Of a DNA stretch of 64,000 nucleotides, positions 59,707 to 64,000 are shown piece after piece (the first letter of the stretch is position 1; the number at the start of each line of letters is the position of its first letter). The notes beneath the pieces are model-generated. The model had not been told where the DNA came from. It searched no databases and saw only the letters and a list, made by a program, of their open reading frames with translations. The position numbers and the translations under genes are program-made. Source of the DNA: Schlegelella_A sp038231215 (lineage in GTDB: Bacteria; Pseudomonadota; Gammaproteobacteria; Burkholderiales; Burkholderiaceae_C); assembly GCA_038231215.1 (NCBI GenBank), contig JBBRLS010000002.1, forward strand, positions 1-64,000, in the 5' to 3' direction.

Positions 59707-60506
59707 AATACCTTCGCGTCTGGCAGCTCGGCCTGCTCGTCGTCATCTTCGCCGTCTGGTATGCGCTGACGACGCCGGGCCTGCTGCCCAACTTCATGTT
59801 CGAGAACGACCGCCAGGCCGCGTTTTTCTTCGGCGAGCCGCTGAAGATCTTCGGGCGCATCTGGCAATGGTTCTTCGGCCATGCCGACATCTACGAGCAC
59901 CTGTGGATCACGCTCGTCGAGACGGTGCTCGCCTTCGTCATCGGCACCGCGCTCGGCCTCGGCGTCGGCCTCTGGCTGGCGCTCAGCCCGATCGCCGCGG
60001 CCATCGCCGACCCGTATATCAAGGCGCTCAACAGCATGCCGCGCGTCATCCTCGCACCGATCTTCGCGGTCTGGTTCGGGCTGGGCGTGGCGAGCAAGGT
60101 GGCGCTCGGTGTCACGCTCGTCTTTTTCATCGTCTTCTTCAACGTCTACCAGGGCGTCAAGGAAGTGAGCCCGGTGGTGCTCGCCAACGCGCGCATGCTC
60201 GGCGCGTCGCGGCGCGACCTGCTGCGCCACGTCTACTGGCCGAGCGCCATGAGCTGGGTCTTCAGCTCGCTGCACACGTCGGTGGGACTGGCCTTCGTCG
60301 GTGCGGTGGTCGGCGAGTACCTGGGCTCGTCGCACGGCGTCGGCTACCTGATCCTTCAGGCGGAGGGCTCGTTCGACATCAACACCGTGATGGCCGGAAT
60401 CCTCGTGCTCACGGTCTTCGCGCTGGCCCTCGACGCCGCCGTGGGGCGCATCGAGAAGCGCCTGATGCGCTGGCAGCCGGCGGCGGGGGAGACGGAGAAG
60501 CTGTAG
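59703..60506 (+). CDS. ABC transporter permease (SsuC/TauC-like)
   Basis: 267 residues with about six membrane helices. The BPD_transp_1 EAA-type loop is visible around VKEVSPVVLANARMLGASRRDLLRHVYWPSA. It forms the inner-membrane channel for the importer encoded with the two preceding genes. Translationally coupled to the ATPase. Confidence 0.94.
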   Translation: MKYLRVWQLGLLVVIFAVWYALTTPGLLPNFMFENDRQAAFFFGEPLKIFGRIWQWFFGHADIYEHLWITLVETVLAFVIGTALGLGVGLWLALSPIAAAIADPYIKALNSMPRVILAPIFAVWFGLGVASKVALGVTLVFFIVFFNVYQGVKEVSPVVLANARMLGASRRDLLRHVYWPSAMSWVFSSLHTSVGLAFVGAVVGEYLGSSHGVGYLILQAEGSFDINTVMAGILVLTVFALALDAAVGRIEKRLMRWQPAAGETEKL

Positions 60507-60517
60507 CCGTAGCCCCT

Positions 60518-60583
60518 GTCATCCTGAGCATCGCGAAGGATCTCGTCGTCGGCCCGGAGATCCTTCGCTTCGCTCAGGATGAC
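60518..60583. repeat. Palindromic intergenic repeat, copy 2
   Basis: 66 bp, same element as 34989-35054: arms GTCATCCTGAGC... and ...GCTCAGGATGAC with a few mismatches (ATC for GAA in the left arm) and a ~10-base loop. It lies between the convergent permease and mmsA genes. Confidence 0.85.
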
Positions 60584-60607
60584 ATTGCGCGTCTATGACG
60601 GGCAATG

Positions 60608-62128
<1,521 letters not shown>

Positions 62129-62153
62129 GGCGTTCTCCGGGGACGATTGCCGC

Positions 62154-62750
62154 TCAGAGGCGGACGTTGGAAGGGGACGGCGCGGCGGCGATGGTGCGCA
62201 GCGGCCGCGAGGGCGTGCTCCACAGCACCGACTCGGGCGCCGCCGACATGAGGAGCGCGAGCCGCGTGACGATGGCGCGCAACGCGGCGACGTCGCCGGT
62301 GGTCCAGGCGCGCGTCGATGCGGTCTCCTCGCAGCACACCATGCCGTAGGCGCGGCCGTTGAGCATGAAGGCAGCGTCGAGCAGTGCCGTGACGTGGTGC
62401 GGCAGCAGGTAGGGCTCGCGCATCGCTTGCAGGGCCGGGTCGTTCATCGCATCGGCGCTGACAAAGATGCCGCGCTCGATGAGGGCGTTGAAGTAGTCGC
62501 GGTACTCGTCCTGCGCGACTCGGCGCTCGGTCACGTCGAGTTCGCCGCCGGCCGCCTTGGCGGCGAAGCAGAGCATGCTCAACTCGCCGGCGTGGCCATC
62601 GAACTTCCACATGCTGACGCGGGCGCAGCCGATGCGCGCCATGACGATGTCGATGACGCCCGAGCGCGCCGCGTTGCGGTCGATCCGGCCGGCGTAGAAC
62701 TGGCTCAGCAGCTCCTGCAATCGGAAGACGTCCTGATCCTGGGGTGTCAT
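62154..62750 (-). CDS. GAF-domain protein
   Basis: 198 residues. A single GAF domain over residues ~10-170 (MARIGCARVSMWKFDG, FNALIERGIFVSADAMNDPALQAM, ALLDAAFMLNGRAYGMVCCEE). No output domain, so it probably binds a small ligand and acts through a partner. It may be co-transcribed with mmsA, 25 bp downstream. Confidence 0.85.
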   Translation of the reverse strand: MTPQDQDVFRLQELLSQFYAGRIDRNAARSGVIDIVMARIGCARVSMWKFDGHAGELSMLCFAAKAAGGELDVTERRVAQDEYRDYFNALIERGIFVSADAMNDPALQAMREPYLLPHHVTALLDAAFMLNGRAYGMVCCEETASTRAWTTGDVAALRAIVTRLALLMSAAPESVLWSTPSRPLRTIAAAPSPSNVRL

Positions 62751-62820
62751 GCGCGGAAGTATCCGCCAATCGTCGCGCCGCGCGGCCGCGCGGGGGCGCG
62801 TCCGATGGCCTCCTTGCCTC

Positions 62821-63471
62821 TCAGCCGTGCGCGCCGATCACGGCCAGTGCGGTCTTGCGCACGGCGGCCTTGAGCTCGTCCCAGCCGGCGTCGGCGGTGA
62901 TGTCGATGCCGCCGAAGATGCGGATCGAGCGGCTGCGTATCAGCAGGTATTGGACGCCGGCGATGAGCAACAGGGTGAGGCCGCGCAGCTCGGGCCGATG
63001 CTTGAACTCGCGGGCGGCGAGCAGCCGGCTCGCTTCCTCGCCCCAGGCCTCGCGTTCGGCTTCGAGGATGACGGTCAACTCGTTGTGCTCGACGATCTCG
63101 GCGGCCAGGATCTCGAGGGTCAGCGGCCGGGCGCGCAAGGCATCGACGAAGTGTTCGAAGAAGCGCGCGTATCGCTCCGGTGCGGACAAGGCGAGAAAGG
63201 CTTTCGGCCGCTCGCCGAGCAGATCGCCCACCCGCGGCCAGAAGCGGCCGCTCGCCCCCCACTCGCGCAGCAGCTCGGGCAGGCCGCCGAAGTAGCGGTA
63301 GATCAGCACCTTGTCGACGCCGGCTTCCCTGGCGACGGCGTTGACGCCGAGCGCGGCGAAGCCGTCGCGCGCGAGGACGACGCCGACGGCCGCGAGGATG
63401 CGCAACTGGGTCGCCTCGCGATCGCGGCTGGGTCGCACCGGCCGCGGCCGGGCGGAAATTGCGGCTGGCAT
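62821..63471 (-). CDS. TetR-family transcriptional regulator
   Basis: 216 residues. N-terminal helix-turn-helix (ILAAVGVVLARDGFAALGVNAVAREAGVDKVLIYRYFGGLPEL) and a helical ligand-binding C-terminal half. It probably controls the nitroreductase gene 24 bp upstream and itself; effector unknown. Confidence 0.92.
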   Translation of the reverse strand: MPAAISARPRPVRPSRDREATQLRILAAVGVVLARDGFAALGVNAVAREAGVDKVLIYRYFGGLPELLREWGASGRFWPRVGDLLGERPKAFLALSAPERYARFFEHFVDALRARPLTLEILAAEIVEHNELTVILEAEREAWGEEASRLLAAREFKHRPELRGLTLLLIAGVQYLLIRSRSIRIFGGIDITADAGWDELKAAVRKTALAVIGAHG

Positions 63472-63495
63472 CGGCAGATTGTCGGCGTGCGCCGG

Positions 63496-63999
63496 TCAGT
63501 TGCGCACGATGGCCGCGACACCGCGCCGCGGCGTGTGCTGCTGCGCATCGGCGTAGCCGAGGCGGCAAAACATCTGCACCGTCTCCTGGTCGGCGGGCTT
63601 GCCGAGCAGCCATTGATGAAGCCGCTCGTAGTGCGGCTTCATCTCCGGAAATTCCTGGACCGCCTGGCTCATCGGATGGATCTGCAGGCCGAGCTCGGTC
63701 GCCTTCAGTTGCAGCCGCATGTAGGCACGCCCGGCGTTCACTTCGGCGGCCCGCGACGGCAGGGCGCCGGCGCCCTGCAGCGTCGACAACCAGGCGAAGC
63801 CCATGGCCGTGCGGCTGTGCCCCTCGAAGCGACCCATCATCTGCCGGTAGGCGGCGCTGCCTTCCTTCGGCGGGCTGTTGCGATCGAAGGCGCCGACGGC
63901 GTCGGCCACGCGCGGCACCAGGGCATTGACGCTGATGCCGTCGCGGTATCGCTCGATCTCGGCGGGGCCGACACGCGTGAGTCGGATGCTTTCCATCAC
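63496..63999 (-). CDS. Nitroreductase-family protein (partial, 5' end outside the window)
   Basis: The visible 167 C-terminal residues match the C-terminal half of Acg-like (often Tat-exported) nitroreductases: RAYMRLQLKATELGLQIHPMSQAVQEFPEMKPHYERLH and ETVQMFCRLGYADAQQHTPRRGV. Such proteins bind FMN and reduce or sequester flavin-dependent substrates. The gene continues past base 64000. A TetR gene follows on the same strand. Confidence 0.82.
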   Translation of the reverse strand: MMESIRLTRVGPAEIERYRDGISVNALVPRVADAVGAFDRNSPPKEGSAAYRQMMGRFEGHSRTAMGFAWLSTLQGAGALPSRAAEVNAGRAYMRLQLKATELGLQIHPMSQAVQEFPEMKPHYERLHQWLLGKPADQETVQMFCRLGYADAQQHTPRRGVAAIVRN

Positions 64000-64000
64000 G

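Overview
The window is about 64 kb of very GC-rich DNA (roughly 70% by eye) that is almost entirely protein-coding. Gene families, gene order and codon bias suggest a free-living, aerobic or facultative betaproteobacterium of order Burkholderiales (Rubrivivax/Leptothrix/Rhizobacter/Methylibium-type lineages). Pointers are a BLUF photoreceptor, a c4-type diheme cytochrome, a DUF1800/DUF1501 pair, catalase HPII, a WS/DGAT acyltransferase, GarD and MmsA. I see no rRNA, tRNA, insertion sequence, prophage, integrase or CRISPR array. No stretch of more than 300 bases lacks a gene. About 54 genes are supported; the last one runs off the right edge.

Layout. 0.1-4 kb: a BLUF protein, two unknown proteins and a membrane-anchored serine hydrolase. 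4-6 kb: a fused cytochrome-porin of Cyc2-like architecture followed by a diheme c4-like cytochrome. 6-12.4 kb: an AstE/AspA-type deacylase, a CesT-like chaperone, a large ExoU-like patatin phospholipase and a penicillin-acylase-type Ntn hydrolase. 12.4-15.4 kb: a nucleotidyltransferase, an epoxide hydrolase and, translationally coupled to it, a BciA/DVR-type divinyl chlorophyllide reductase. 15.4-18.6 kb: a hydroxyacid oxidase and a class II aldolase, divergent from an MFS transporter. 18.7-22.1 kb: a four-gene operon (SGNH hydrolase, RidA-like, serine hydrolase, ROK kinase). 22.1-25 kb: small secreted proteins, Pcm and a transglutaminase-TPR lipoprotein. 25-31.7 kb: GarD, cardiolipin synthase, a 25-residue membrane peptide, catalase HPII and a histidine kinase. 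31.8-43 kb: DUF1800/DUF1501 secreted proteins, gentisate dioxygenase, WS/DGAT, DUF1304, a diguanylate cyclase and a UvrD/Rep-type helicase. 43-46 kb: CsbD, an OmpA-like lipoprotein and RlpA.

46.2-57.7 kb is the most unusual part. A polytopic membrane protein with an uncharacterised cytosolic domain, a metacaspase and an 1849-residue protein (two alpha/beta-hydrolase domains plus a CHAT protease) lie in a row. Opposite and convergent to them is a trypsin-like protease / FHA membrane protein / SDR operon. Two caspase-clan proteases next to a lipase-like effector and a membrane protein look like a regulated proteolysis or conflict system; this is inference.

57.8-64 kb: an NMT1/SsuA-type ABC importer, methylmalonate-semialdehyde dehydrogenase, a GAF protein, a TetR regulator and a partial nitroreductase. 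Two copies of the same 66-bp palindromic element (34989-35054 and 60518-60583) each sit between convergent genes and probably act as bidirectional terminators.
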